Numbered from the stretch's first letter, positions 17,322-26,420 are shown. The stretch: 39,147 nucleotides of DNA from JAGOGN01 sp036652735 (GCA_036652735.1 JAVVVI010000023.1:1-39147), one strand, 5' to 3'. Notes: a model not told the origin generated them from the letters alone. Program-made: numbers and translations.

Positions 17322-18195
17322 TACCCTTCAGCCTCCTTTTCCACATTGAAAATCTTGTGTTTTCTGCATAACGTTTTCTAATTAACTGAAGTGCTTTTTT
17401 TAATTCCTCCGAATCCAAATCACGCGTTAGGATACCGCCTTCTGCAACCGAGACCTTTCCTGTTTCCTCTGATACGACAATCGTCAGTGAATCACTCACT
17501 TCACTAATTCCTACTGCCGCTCTGTGTCTTGTTCCCAGTTCCTTACTTAATTCCAAGTTGTCTGATAATGGAAGATAGCAGGTTGCAGAAACCACCCTGT
17601 CCCCTCGAACCAGAACTGCCCCATCATGAAGCGGCGTGTTATGTTCAAATATATTAATTAATAATTGACTGGAAATATTGGAATCCAGGTTAATTCCTGT
17701 CCTCTCATATTCCGTAAGTAAGACCTCTTTTTCAATTACCAACAATGCACCGGTTTTCACCTTTGCCATTTCAAACGTTGCCTTTACCATCTCATTCATT
17801 GTCTTTTCGCTAAAGCGGTCCGCATTGTTTTTTTGCGGTTCAAAGGAAAAAATAGATGTTAATAAATTCTTTCTTCCCAATTGCTCCAGTGCTTTTCTAA
17901 GCTCCGGCTGAAATACTACAATTACCGCAATAATACCAACACTCACTGTTTTTTCTGCAATCCAGAGAATGGTATTCATTTGAAAAATAGCTGCTAAAAG
18001 TGTAAATACTAAAAGCACTAAGATTCCCTTAAACAGCATCCAGGCTCTGGTATTTTTAATCCAGACCATTATATTGTAGAAAAGAAGTGTAATAATTACA
18101 ATTTCCACAATGTCAGTCATATTCACCCGTGGCAGCTGCATCCAATATAGATAATTATTTTTAAATGTATCCAATGTCTGTAAAAAAGTTTGCAT
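17290..18195 (-). CDS. cdaA: Diadenylate cyclase CdaA
   Basis: CdaA makes the second messenger c-di-AMP from two ATP at the membrane; c-di-AMP controls potassium and osmolyte transport and wall balance. Three membrane helices lie at about 29-46, 55-72 and 79-95. The cyclase domain shows DGAVLVRG at 191-198 and GTRHRAA at 221-227, which are the catalytic DGA and RHR motifs of the family. The length of 301 residues is slightly above the usual 270-285. It is followed by cdaR and glmM in the standard order. The ribosome site is GGGAGG. The KtrA/KtrB genes near the end of the window are plausible targets of its product, though this cannot be tested from sequence. Confidence 0.97.
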   Translation of the reverse strand: MQTFLQTLDTFKNNYLYWMQLPRVNMTDIVEIVIITLLFYNIMVWIKNTRAWMLFKGILVLLVFTLLAAIFQMNTILWIAEKTVSVGIIAVIVVFQPELRKALEQLGRKNLLTSIFSFEPQKNNADRFSEKTMNEMVKATFEMAKVKTGALLVIEKEVLLTEYERTGINLDSNISSQLLINIFEHNTPLHDGAVLVRGDRVVSATCYLPLSDNLELSKELGTRHRAAVGISEVSDSLTIVVSEETGKVSVAEGGILTRDLDSEELKKALQLIRKRYAENTRFSMWKRRLKGNGSKDTKSPD

Positions 18196-18227
18196 TTTGT
18201 CGCCTCCCCGCCACTATTCTCGATCTA

Positions 18228-19235
18228 TCAATTCAACAAATCTTTGTCAATATCAAATTCTTCTGCAAGAGATTCTTTTGTCATAGTTCCCTTTTGAACA
18301 ACAGAACTGCTCTTGCTATTGATTTTTGTTACCTTTTTTTTCTTTGTCTGTACAATTGCTTTTGGTATTGCTTTTACATAATAATAGTAAGAATCATCCT
18401 CAAACTGCACCCGTTCCGCTCTGGAATAATCCAGGTGAAACATAAAGAATTGTATTACGAATGCTACTGCCATTGAGACGATACTTCCAATAATAAGTAT
18501 CAGAATTCCACTGGTCTCCCCTGTTAATAATTTTCCCAATAAAATAATCAGGAACTGTGTAATACTGCCTACTGTGATGGCAATCAGCCATGAATTTTCT
18601 ATGCTTCTTCTACGAATTAAATACACCGTCAGAACCGTTACCGCGAACGCCGCCAGAACAATGTACATCTCTTTATTTCCAAAAATCTGATTAATGGCAA
18701 CAATAAACTTTGAGGTCATTTTATCATCATTTGCTAATCGAAAGCTCGCTTCATTCTCTTTTATTCCTTTTAGAAAATAATAGATTACGGTTCCACACAT
18801 GGCCGATACAATTGAGTAAGGAGCGCTTAAAAGCCCACATGCAATTGGCTGAATATAGGGTACTCTCAAGGTGAATAACATTGGTGTCAGTACCGACTGA
18901 TATCCGGTCTTTGGGGCTATGCGAAAATAAAGTAAAAAGCTGATCATAAACACTAAAAATGCTACCAGACATGCCTCCATGGATAAGGCATACAAATGTC
19001 CCAACACTAGGACTCCACCAACCAGTACAATTGCATTTGGTGGTAATAGGCAGCAGATTGCTGCTAAAATCAATGGAATAAATGGGTGATTCAGCTTCTG
19101 CATATATCCCAAATTCCAATTAATCAGTAAAAAGGCCGTTAATGCAAAAATAAATTTTAATACCGGTAACAGATAAATCTCATATTTTTCAACAAACCGT
19201 ATAATGTTTGCCTTGATTTCCAGTAATCCTGTCAT
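18228..19235 (-). CDS. Unknown polytopic membrane protein upstream of cdaA
   Basis: I do not recognise a named family. The 335-residue protein has about eight hydrophobic helices. One is near 25-40, several lie between 50 and 175, and three follow in the second half (MYIVLAAFAVTVLTVYL, WLIAITVGSITQFLIILLG and ILILIIGSIVSMAVAFVIQF). After the last helix comes a tyrosine-rich cytoplasmic segment (SYYYYVKAIPKAIV), a basic stretch of lysines and an acidic tail ending in FDIDKDLLN. It has a strong AGGAGG ribosome site and sits 32 bases before cdaA, so it appears to be co-transcribed with it. A role in wall synthesis or c-di-AMP signalling is only suggested by position. It lacks the motifs of an ABC-2 permease. 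Confidence 0.75.
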   Translation of the reverse strand: MTGLLEIKANIIRFVEKYEIYLLPVLKFIFALTAFLLINWNLGYMQKLNHPFIPLILAAICCLLPPNAIVLVGGVLVLGHLYALSMEACLVAFLVFMISFLLYFRIAPKTGYQSVLTPMLFTLRVPYIQPIACGLLSAPYSIVSAMCGTVIYYFLKGIKENEASFRLANDDKMTSKFIVAINQIFGNKEMYIVLAAFAVTVLTVYLIRRRSIENSWLIAITVGSITQFLIILLGKLLTGETSGILILIIGSIVSMAVAFVIQFFMFHLDYSRAERVQFEDDSYYYYVKAIPKAIVQTKKKKVTKINSKSSSVVQKGTMTKESLAEEFDIDKDLLN

Positions 19236-19268
19236 GTTCTTCCTCCTGTTACGTACAGACTTCTTCTT

Positions 19269-19688
19269 TTAATCCCAATCGGGTGGTGATGGAATGTATT
19301 CCTCCTGTTGATGCATTTTTTCAACTTTTTTTAGGAGGGCACTATATTTTTTCAAGCTTCTTTTTCCCATTGTGAATCTCACACTGCTTACCACATAGGT
19401 AATCATTAGGTAAATCCCCAGAAAAATAACATATTTCATGAAAATAGACAGGCCAAAGCTCACAAGATCCATCTTTGTAATGGTGTCCATTAACAGTTCC
19501 ATCTGGTAGATTCCCCAAATTCCCAAACAACAAAAGAAAACAATGCTTCCACAAATAAATCCCTTGACCATTTGAAGGCTGATATAGTCACTGCGATAAT
19601 AACTGCTTATGGGAATTGCTTTTTTTCCCTCTCCCTCTTCATATATAGCCAACTTTGTCATTATTCTGATTTTCTCTTCATTTACCAT
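19269..19688 (-). CDS. Unknown small membrane protein
   Basis: I do not recognise this 139-residue protein. It has a soluble N-terminal stretch of about 40 residues, two membrane helices (about 42-64 and 80-105), and a basic then acidic C-terminal tail that looks coiled and cytoplasmic (KKYSALLKKVEKMHQQEEY). It lies 33 bases before the polytopic membrane protein and seems to be the first gene of the cdaA operon. Its ribosome site is weak (ATAGG). The start at 19688 is the best available, but a later start is possible. Function is open. Confidence 0.65.
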   Translation of the reverse strand: MVNEEKIRIMTKLAIYEEGEGKKAIPISSYYRSDYISLQMVKGFICGSIVFFCCLGIWGIYQMELLMDTITKMDLVSFGLSIFMKYVIFLGIYLMITYVVSSVRFTMGKRSLKKYSALLKKVEKMHQQEEYIPSPPDWD

Positions 19689-19739
19689 ACTGTACCTATT
19701 TCAACCCTTCTGTACTATTGTGAAACAAACAATTAGCTA

Positions 19740-19748
19740 ATTATAGCA
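19740..19748 (-). promoter_or_regulatory. Extended -10 promoter for the cdaA cluster
   Basis: On the minus strand TGC precedes a perfect TATAAT at 19740-19745, forming an extended -10. The -35 region is poor, as is usual for this class. It is about 50 bases upstream of the first gene. Confidence 0.6.
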
Positions 19749-19780
19749 TAACTACCATATAAAAGGAAGTTTTTTGAGCA

Positions 19781-19811
19781 AAAAAGCTACCGCAGTATGC
19801 GGCAGCTTTCT
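19781..19811 (-). terminator. Intrinsic terminator after yvyF
   Basis: A 12-pair stem (19783-19794 with 19798-19809, one G-U wobble on the minus strand) has a three-base loop. The minus strand continues into a T-tract, closing the mbl-to-yvyF operon. Confidence 0.85.
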
Positions 19812-19822
19812 ATATATTTCAA

Positions 19823-20230
19823 CTAATTCTGATCCAGAAAGCGCATTTTTTCCCTATCGCGCACCTGCTTCTTTGTCTCCTGAACCTTTGGTCTATCCAA
19901 GGCACTGTTTAAATTATTCTGCATTTTTCCAATACAATCCGTGCAGTATCTTCCGGTTCGAATTGGTGCTCCACAGTTCTCACATTCCACGGTTATCACC
20001 GAATCATCTGTAAAGCAGAGTCTCTCTTCTCTCACCCATTGCTTAATCTGTCTTGTGCTTACTTCATTTTCTTCTGCCACCATCTGTATGGTTGCCGTTG
20101 GGTTTGAGCGAATATACACCTTCACCTGTGCAAACTTTTTTTCTAATTCATCCTTGCAGCTGGGACAAATCGGCTGCCCATTTATATAATTGAACAATCT
20201 TCCACAATCCCTGCAATTTCTAACATCCAT
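19823..20230 (-). CDS. yvyF: YvyF-type flagellar operon protein
   Basis: This small protein of the TIGR03826/YvyF family is usually found with comF and the late flagellar genes. It has an N-terminal zinc ribbon (CRDCGRLF and CPSC), a helix-turn-helix-like middle (TIQMVAEENEVSTRQIKQWV), then a second zinc pair (CENC and CTDC). The last 30 residues are charged. YvyF proteins are implicated in flagellar gene control; the exact job here is inferred from family. It follows comF by 12 bases with an AGGAGG ribosome site. A terminator comes right after it, so the flgM-flgK-flgL block that commonly follows in relatives is not here. Confidence 0.88.
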   Translation of the reverse strand: MDVRNCRDCGRLFNYINGQPICPSCKDELEKKFAQVKVYIRSNPTATIQMVAEENEVSTRQIKQWVREERLCFTDDSVITVECENCGAPIRTGRYCTDCIGKMQNNLNSALDRPKVQETKKQVRDREKMRFLDQN

Positions 20231-20242
20231 TTTCTTTTCCTC

Positions 20243-20938
20243 CTAGTATCCCCGCCCTATGCTTACGCTGATAAAATAAATCTCTAAAGCTCCGGATTCT
20301 TTCAATACCTTCGCCGCCGCATCTATCGTACTCCCGGTTGTATATATATCATCTAACAGCAGGATTTTCTTTAATTGTAACTCATTCGTTCTAATTTTAA
20401 AAGCATTTTTAAGATTAATTTTTCGTTCGATATCATTTCGTTCTTTTTGTGGCCCGGTATTTTTATCTCGAATCAAAAGACGTGTATTCACCGGAATCTT
20501 TATTCGCGCTGACAATGCCTTGGCAATTAATTCCGATTGGTTGTAACCCCTCTGTCTTTTTTTCTTGCTGTGAAGTGGAATTGGAATAATAGCATCCACA
20601 CCCAGAGACTGAATCCACTCTCCCAGCTGTTCATACATCTGCTGTGCATAAAACGCGGCATATTCTCGTTTATTTGCGTATTTGAATCGATAAATAGACT
20701 CCTTTAAGGCATGGTTATAAATCCATACTCCACGTCCCCTGATATATTCATGTTTGTGCCGCTCACAGTCATAGCAGTATTCACTTCCTTCACAATCAAT
20801 GGGCTGTCCACATTTCATGCAGGAAGGTTCTGTTATATAGGAGAGTTTTTTAAGGCAGTCCGGACAACAGTACCTTGTCTGATCCGGTAAAATAATGTGC
20901 TCACAAATGGGGCATCTTCTTGGAAATATCCAATCCAT
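20243..20938 (-). CDS. comF: ComF family phosphoribosyltransferase-like protein
   Basis: ComF proteins help natural transformation and probably act in handling incoming single-stranded DNA together with helicases. The N terminus has zinc-binding CPICEH and CCPDC, followed by CMKCGQ and CYDCERH. The C-terminal domain has the phosphoribosyltransferase signature ILLLDDIYTTGST, and RGYNQSE in the middle is conserved in the family. I chose the ATG at 20938, which forms TGATG with the recD2 stop; a GTG at 20941 is the alternative. No ribosome site is close, so translation is probably coupled to recD2. Other competence genes are not in the window. Confidence 0.92.
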   Translation of the reverse strand: MDWIFPRRCPICEHIILPDQTRYCCPDCLKKLSYITEPSCMKCGQPIDCEGSEYCYDCERHKHEYIRGRGVWIYNHALKESIYRFKYANKREYAAFYAQQMYEQLGEWIQSLGVDAIIPIPLHSKKKRQRGYNQSELIAKALSARIKIPVNTRLLIRDKNTGPQKERNDIERKINLKNAFKIRTNELQLKKILLLDDIYTTGSTIDAAAKVLKESGALEIYFISVSIGRGY

Positions 20939-23196
20939 CACATGTCTGAAAATCGTTTTTCCTCCTCCATCAATCGATCGTTCAATCCGGAATATCGTTT
21001 TTGTTCACTAACATTGGCAACCATTTCGTAAAAGGTTGCATCATTCCCCACAATTGTAACACATTTTTTTGCTCTTGTGACTGCCGTATATAATAGATTA
21101 CGATTCATTAGTAATCTGGGCCCGTTTAAAAGTGGAATAATGACTGCGGGATATTCGCTTCCTTGAGATTTATGTACGGTAACAGCATAAGCCAGTTCCA
21201 GTTCATCTAACTGTTTGAAATTATAAATTACTTTTCTTCCCTCATCAAACTCCAGTTCCAGGGTTTCTGCGAATAGATTTATAGATTTAATGATTCCGGT
21301 ATCGCCATTAAATACCCCCATCCCCCGTTCTATCTGAATTCCGTATTGATTCGTCACTTCCCATTCCATCTGGTAATTATTCTTTATCTGCATCACCTTG
21401 TCGCCTTCGCGAAACACAATTTGTCCATGGTCTTTTTCTTTCTTACCCGGTCCCGGTGGATTCAGGTAGCGTTGTAAGATTCCATTTAACCGCTCTACAC
21501 CAAGTAATCCTTTGCGCATGGGTGTTAACACCTGAATATCATAACTGGACGCATTCACATATTTTGGTAATTTTTCCTGAATCAGCTTTAACATCACTGC
21601 AATAATAACATCTGCATCCAGGCGCTTTAAAAAGAAGAAATCCATATTTTTATTATCCAGTGACACAGGCTCACCACCATTGATTTTATGGGCATTGACA
21701 ACAATACTGCTTTGTGATGCCTGGCGAAAGATTTTCTTGAGTTCTACAACCTGGCAGCACCCGGAATCAATGATATCTTTCAGCACCGTACCCGGTCCCA
21801 CACTTGGCAGCTGATAGGCATCCCCAACAAGAATTAAGCGCGTACCGGGAATAATTGCTTTTAAAAGTGCATACATCAAAGTAATATCTACCATAGACAT
21901 TTCATCAATAATTACAACGTCCGCTTCCAATGGATTCTGTTCATTCCTCTCAAACCCGGCATTTCCTTCTTTTCCACCATTCAATTCCAGCATACGATGA
22001 ATGGTCTTTGCCTGATAGCCGGTCATCTCACTCATTCTCTTTGCTGCTCTTCCTGTTGGCGCTGCTAAAAGCAAATCCATACCCTGATTTTCAAAGTACT
22101 TGATAATTGAATTAATGGTTGTTGTCTTACCGGTTCCCGGTCCGCCTGTGATAACCAGCAGCCCACTTGTAATTGCTTTTTTCACTGCAAGCACCTGCAT
22201 TTCGTCCAGGTTAATATCTATTTCCTTTTCTACTTTTCTCACTTGTGCCATAAGTTCAATATCCGCTATCTCAATTGCATATCCTAAGTCTCTCAGCATA
22301 GTTGCCGTATTCAGTTCCATATAATAATAACTGCTGGCATAGATTTGCCGCAGACTTCCCTGATCGGTCTGTACTTCTTTTATGATAATCTTTTTGTCCA
22401 TTGCAAGATTCTCATAGTGCTGTTCCACGTATTGGCGTTCCACACCCAGTAATTCCACTGCCTGTCTGGTTAAAACCTCCTGGGGTAAAAAGGTATGCCC
22501 TTGGGTGGTTCCTTGCTGAAGCACATATAGAATACCACTTCGGATACGAAAATCCGAGTCCGTATGAATGCCTACTCTTCTTGCAATTTCATCTGCAATT
22601 CGGAACCCCACCCCTTGCATATCATCTGCGAGACGATATGGATTTTCATTTATAATACGATATAGTTCCATTCCATATGCATTATAAATCTTGATTCCCA
22701 AATTCATTGAAATCCCAAACTGCTGTAAAAACATCATCGCCTGACGGACTTCTTTTTTCCCTTCTACCTGGCGGGCAATCTCCATTGCCATACGGTTGCT
22801 GATTCCCTTAATCTCAGCTAATCGTTCCGGCTCTTCCTCTAAGATCCGAAAGGTATCACTCTTAAACCTGCGCACAATTCTGGCTGCAAGTGCTACCCCC
22901 ACTCCTTTTACCGCACCACTGCCTAGGTACCGTTCCATACTTGCTGCATCTTGTGGTGCAGTTTCCTCATATTGTTCCACCTTTAGCTGTTGGCCATAGC
23001 TTGGATGCATGGTATAGGTGCCCTTTAATTTTAAGCACATCCCCTCTTCCAATAAATGAAAGGTTCCAACGCAGGTTTGCTCTTCTCCTTCTGAAATAAA
23101 TCCAAAGACCGTATAACCATTTTCCGTATTTCTATATGTAATATGAGATACAAATCCACTTAATTCTTCCAAACCCAGTACCTCCGGTTCTTTCAT
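20938..23196 (-). CDS. recD2: RecD2-type 5'-3' DNA helicase
   Basis: This is a RecBC-independent superfamily 1B helicase that helps with replication fork repair and recombination. An N-terminal OB-like region (SGFVSHITYRNTENGYTVF) is followed by helix-hairpin-helix motifs (GVGVALAARIVRRF; IKGISNRMAMEIA). Next come Walker A GGPGTGKTT at about 350, Walker B VVIIDEMSMVD, GDAYQLPSVGPG, and the C-terminal motif VTVHKSQGSEYPAV. The reading frame extends to an ATG at 23253 with no ribosome site. I prefer the ATG at 23196, which has AAGGA nearby and gives the usual N terminus and a length of 752. Its end overlaps comF. The four-base overlap and nearby rod-binding gene show it is part of the mbl operon. 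Confidence 0.92.
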   Translation of the reverse strand: MKEPEVLGLEELSGFVSHITYRNTENGYTVFGFISEGEEQTCVGTFHLLEEGMCLKLKGTYTMHPSYGQQLKVEQYEETAPQDAASMERYLGSGAVKGVGVALAARIVRRFKSDTFRILEEEPERLAEIKGISNRMAMEIARQVEGKKEVRQAMMFLQQFGISMNLGIKIYNAYGMELYRIINENPYRLADDMQGVGFRIADEIARRVGIHTDSDFRIRSGILYVLQQGTTQGHTFLPQEVLTRQAVELLGVERQYVEQHYENLAMDKKIIIKEVQTDQGSLRQIYASSYYYMELNTATMLRDLGYAIEIADIELMAQVRKVEKEIDINLDEMQVLAVKKAITSGLLVITGGPGTGKTTTINSIIKYFENQGMDLLLAAPTGRAAKRMSEMTGYQAKTIHRMLELNGGKEGNAGFERNEQNPLEADVVIIDEMSMVDITLMYALLKAIIPGTRLILVGDAYQLPSVGPGTVLKDIIDSGCCQVVELKKIFRQASQSSIVVNAHKINGGEPVSLDNKNMDFFFLKRLDADVIIAVMLKLIQEKLPKYVNASSYDIQVLTPMRKGLLGVERLNGILQRYLNPPGPGKKEKDHGQIVFREGDKVMQIKNNYQMEWEVTNQYGIQIERGMGVFNGDTGIIKSINLFAETLELEFDEGRKVIYNFKQLDELELAYAVTVHKSQGSEYPAVIIPLLNGPRLLMNRNLLYTAVTRAKKCVTIVGNDATFYEMVANVSEQKRYSGLNDRLMEEEKRFSDM

Positions 23197-23262
23197 CCAT
23201 CCTTCATAAAAAAGTAAGCAAAGACAGCTGCCCTGCTTACTTTCTATTCGCATATTCTGACT

Positions 23263-23610
23263 TTAAATATCGTAATTGCGTTTCATCTGTTCATACATCA
23301 TCTGAGCAATTCCCAGTCCGTTTCCTTCTGTTGCTTTTTTTGCATATTCCTGTGTCATCTGACCTTTAAAATAATCTGTCATCTGAGACATACTCTGTGA
23401 GGATTCCTCCTCTGACTTTGGAACCATCTTTTCCATTGCCTTAAAGACTTGTTCCGTAAAATATGCTTCAAAATCTTTACAAACATCCATCAATTCCTCA
23501 TCTGATGAATCCGAAAAATCTTTTTCCAAGGTATTTTCCAGACCATTTGCCTGTGAGACCCCTCCTGCCGGTGGGTAAAGGGAGGATAAACCATCTAGGG
23601 ACATATTCAT
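23263..23610 (-). CDS. FlgJ-like flagellar rod-binding protein
   Basis: This 115-residue protein matches the rod-binding domain of FlgJ, which helps assemble the flagellar rod. The core is DVCKDFEAYFTEQVFKAM followed by MVP, then a Ser-rich acidic linker, a FKGQMTQEYAKK helix and a GLGIAQMMYEQM helix. The muramidase domain of enterobacterial FlgJ is missing, as is usual in Firmicutes. It sits 12 bases after flhP with a GAGGTGA ribosome site, which fits a role with the rod proteins encoded just upstream. Confidence 0.88.
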   Translation of the reverse strand: MNMSLDGLSSLYPPAGGVSQANGLENTLEKDFSDSSDEELMDVCKDFEAYFTEQVFKAMEKMVPKSEEESSQSMSQMTDYFKGQMTQEYAKKATEGNGLGIAQMMYEQMKRNYDI

Positions 23611-23622
23611 TTTATCACCTCA

Positions 23623-24441
23623 TTATCGCTTTAGATTGTTTGCCTGACTCAGCATGTCATCTGCTGCCTGTATTGCTTTTGAATTCATCTCGTATGCTCT
23701 TTGCGCAACAATAAGATTAACCATCTCATCTGCCACCTGAACATTGGAGCTTTCAAGGTATTTATTTTTTAAACTGCTTGGTGTTAAATTGGGATTGGTT
23801 GCCTCATTCATCGGACGGCCGGAAGCTTGCGTCACAGCAAACAGTCCATTTGCTTCTTTGTCCAAGCCCGCCGGATTATTAAACTGCCAGGTTCCCGGTT
23901 TCATATTCAAATCTACATAAACACCCGCTTCATCAATGTAGCCCATCTCTCCTGTACCATCTGTAAATTGTACATCTCCTGCCGGAACATTATTCGGCAG
24001 AACAATGGGATTGCCCATATCATCCAGCACAGGGTTTCCTTCTGAGGTGCTTAATGTCACTCCATCCACTCCCATACCCCAGGAAAAATTACCATTACGG
24101 GTATAATGAATCTGTCCATCACTTCCGGCAATTGCAAAAAAGCCATCCCCTTTTATTGCAAATGCTGTATTGCTCTCCGATGCAACATAGTTGCCCGGCT
24201 TAAAGGATGAAGTAATGGATGCTAATCTCGTTCCCAATCCAACCTGGGCACCAATGGGTTTGTTGTCTCCATTTGCGCTTGTTGTCTTTGCCTGTATTGT
24301 TTGATAAAGTAACGATTTAAACTCCGCTTTTTCTGTCTTATAAGCAACCGTATTTACATTGGAAATATTGTTTGCTATGGTATCTACATTTGTCTGCTGG
24401 GTAATCATACCCGAAGCAGCACTCCATAATGCTTTCATCAT
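23623..24441 (-). CDS. flhP: Flagellar hook-basal body rod protein (FlhP/FlgG-like)
   Basis: This is an axial protein of the flagellar rod. The N-terminal LWSAASGMITQQTNVDTIAN and NISNVNT motifs and the C-terminal helix with DEMVNLIVAQRAYEMNSKAI are hallmarks of FlgG/FlgF proteins. I start at the ATG at 24441, ten bases after AGAGGAG, which gives 272 residues; the open frame reaches 24501 but the extra residues do not match the family. The order mbl-flhO-flhP is the same as in Bacillus subtilis, which supports the symbol. It lies 86 bases after flhO, and I see no clear promoter in that gap. Confidence 0.9.
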   Translation of the reverse strand: MMKALWSAASGMITQQTNVDTIANNISNVNTVAYKTEKAEFKSLLYQTIQAKTTSANGDNKPIGAQVGLGTRLASITSSFKPGNYVASESNTAFAIKGDGFFAIAGSDGQIHYTRNGNFSWGMGVDGVTLSTSEGNPVLDDMGNPIVLPNNVPAGDVQFTDGTGEMGYIDEAGVYVDLNMKPGTWQFNNPAGLDKEANGLFAVTQASGRPMNEATNPNLTPSSLKNKYLESSNVQVADEMVNLIVAQRAYEMNSKAIQAADDMLSQANNLKR

Positions 24442-24527
24442 AAAACTATCACTCCTCTTTGAAACAAATTTTATCGATATATGTATATCGGACATAATCA
24501 AAAAAAATGAAAGGGATACTTATATCT

Positions 24528-25328
24528 TTATACTTTTCCCACCTGATTTACTGCCTTATCAATCATTGTATCAATGGTTTGAATTACTTTCTGATTGGAC
24601 TCATAGGCCCTTGAAACGGTAATCATCTCCACCATTTCAGAAACAACATTAACATTTGCCATCTCTAAAGCACCCTGTATCATAGCCGCATTGGAATCAA
24701 CAATCTGTCCGCCCTGAACCAACTGGTATAGATTTTCTCCATATTTTTCCAGGTAATCTGTATCTGCCACATCAACGGTGCCAATTTCTGCGATTCTCGC
24801 ATCATTCTGATACACTGCACCATCTGTGTCCACTGTAAATGGTTGTGTCGGATCAATCCGTATACGGCCACCCGGTCCTGTATTACCGGCCATTGCAGCT
24901 GCCTGATTCAACACAAAATCTCCATCTTTGGTTACCAGATATCCTTCTTTTGTAAGTGTAAAGGCACCATCCCTGGTGAGCTTCATGGTTGTCTCACCAG
25001 CTTTGTTTGTAAACGCAATCGCAAAAAATCCACTGTCTCCCAAAGCAAAATCCATTGGTTTTCCGGTCTCGTTAATGGAACCCTGCCCATAGTCTGTATA
25101 ATTCTCGCCAATCTTAACCCCAAGACTCATCTTACCCAATCTTTTCGGCAGATAATAATCGGAATCATCTTTAATCTTCACCGCATACAACTTGTCAAAA
25201 GACTGGGTGGTTGCCCCTTCTTTTTTAAATCCTGTTGTGGCGGAATTCGCCAGGTTGTTTGTCAATACATCCAAACGATTCATCTGATTGACCATTCCGG
25301 TATACGCCGTATATAAACCCTTAATCAT
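24528..25328 (-). CDS. flhO: Flagellar hook-basal body rod protein (FlhO/FlgF-like)
   Basis: This 266-residue axial rod protein starts with MIKGLYTAYTGM and has the LDVLTNNLANSATTGFKK motif at the N terminus. It ends in the C-terminal helix VVSEMVEMITVSRAYESNQK. These two parts are the coiled-coil helices that pack in the rod. The central part is variable and contains the ALGDSGFFAIA strand typical of the family. It follows mbl by 34 bases behind an AGGAG ribosome site. The close paralogue downstream (flhP) completes the pair. Confidence 0.9.
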   Translation of the reverse strand: MIKGLYTAYTGMVNQMNRLDVLTNNLANSATTGFKKEGATTQSFDKLYAVKIKDDSDYYLPKRLGKMSLGVKIGENYTDYGQGSINETGKPMDFALGDSGFFAIAFTNKAGETTMKLTRDGAFTLTKEGYLVTKDGDFVLNQAAAMAGNTGPGGRIRIDPTQPFTVDTDGAVYQNDARIAEIGTVDVADTDYLEKYGENLYQLVQGGQIVDSNAAMIQGALEMANVNVVSEMVEMITVSRAYESNQKVIQTIDTMIDKAVNQVGKV

Positions 25329-25362
25329 CTCACCGCTCCTTTCACTGAGAGCATTTCCTATC

Positions 25363-26355
25363 TTAATCCGTCATCTTGCCGGACAAAAATTCCACATATT
25401 TTCCTGTTCCTATTGCAACACAAGTCATTGGATCCTCCGCTGTAATTGTGTTAATACCGGTTTTGGATTCAATCAGTTCTTCTAAACCACGTAACAGTGA
25501 GCCTCCCCCGGTAAGAACTATGCCTCTGTCTGCAACATCGGCTGCTAATTCCGGTGGTGTTTTTTCCAGCACGCTGTGTACCGCTTCAACTATTTGAAGT
25601 GTCGGCTCCCGTAATGCCTCTTCTGTCTCGGATGACGCCACAACTACCGTCTTTGGTAATCCGGTCACTAAGTTTCTGCCTCTTACATCCATTGTCATAT
25701 CCTCTGCCAATGGAAAACAGGTACCAATTCTTATCTTTATATCTTCCGCTGTTCGTTCCCCAATCAGGAGATTATGTTTCTTCCTCATATGACGAACCAA
25801 TGCCTCGTCAAAATCATCTCCTGCCAGCTTAATGGAAGTACTTACAACGGTTCCTCCAAGTGAGATCACCGCAATATCTGCTGTTCCTCCGCCAATATCC
25901 ACAATCATGTTACCACATGGCTTTGAAATATCAATTCCGGCTCCAATTGCTGCTGCAATTGGTTCTTCAATAATAGACACATCTCTTGCTCCTGCCTGAT
26001 AAGTTGCATCTTCCACTGCCTTCTTCTCAACTTCAGTAACACCACTTGGAACACAAACGCTAATTCTTAATTTTCTATGGATCTTCTTGCCAATTGCTTT
26101 TTGAATAAAATAGCGAAGCATCTTCTCTGTAACGGTATAATCAGAAATAACGCCCTGACGCAATGGTCTGACCGCAATAATATTTCCCGGAGTTCTGCCT
26201 AGCATTAATCTTGCTTCTTCTCCGATTGCTTTAATCTTTTGTGTATCACGATCAAATGCTACAACGGATGGCTCTTTTAAAACTACACCTTTTCCTCTAA
26301 TATAAACCAGTATGCTGGCTGTGCCCAAATCGATTCCGATATCTGTTGAAACCAT
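25363..26355 (-). CDS. mbl: Rod-shape protein of the MreB/Mbl family
   Basis: This bacterial actin organises sidewall synthesis along the cell. The 330-residue protein has the phosphate-1 loop GIDLGTASILVY, NIIAVRPLRQGVISDY, the phosphate-2 loop VDIGGGTADIAVISLGG, EEPIAAAIG, and the adenosine motif IVLTGGGSLLRGL. The length and the Mbl-type context (flhO and flhP directly downstream) support Mbl over MreB, which would sit with mreC and mreD. The start ATG at 26355 follows AGGGG. Its leader carries a hairpin at 26399-26420 and a promoter at 26450-26478. Confidence 0.95.
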   Translation of the reverse strand: MVSTDIGIDLGTASILVYIRGKGVVLKEPSVVAFDRDTQKIKAIGEEARLMLGRTPGNIIAVRPLRQGVISDYTVTEKMLRYFIQKAIGKKIHRKLRISVCVPSGVTEVEKKAVEDATYQAGARDVSIIEEPIAAAIGAGIDISKPCGNMIVDIGGGTADIAVISLGGTVVSTSIKLAGDDFDEALVRHMRKKHNLLIGERTAEDIKIRIGTCFPLAEDMTMDVRGRNLVTGLPKTVVVASSETEEALREPTLQIVEAVHSVLEKTPPELAADVADRGIVLTGGGSLLRGLEELIESKTGINTITAEDPMTCVAIGTGKYVEFLSGKMTD

Positions 26356-26398
26356 ATTGTTTCCCCTTTCATTCCTGCTCTCTCATTAATCTATTATC

Positions 26399-26420
26399 TA
26401 TGGAGAAAAAGTTCCCCATA
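26399..26420 (-). promoter_or_regulatory. Hairpin in the mbl leader
   Basis: On the minus strand an eight-pair stem with one wobble and a six-base loop lies about 45 bases before the mbl start. The loop is T-rich but no T-tract follows, so it is not a classic terminator. It may stabilise the leader. Confidence 0.4.

Noticed and set aside
22100..23099. Several plus-strand open frames antisense to recD2.
   Set aside because: Their composition follows the antisense of a strongly conserved helicase and they lack ribosome sites.
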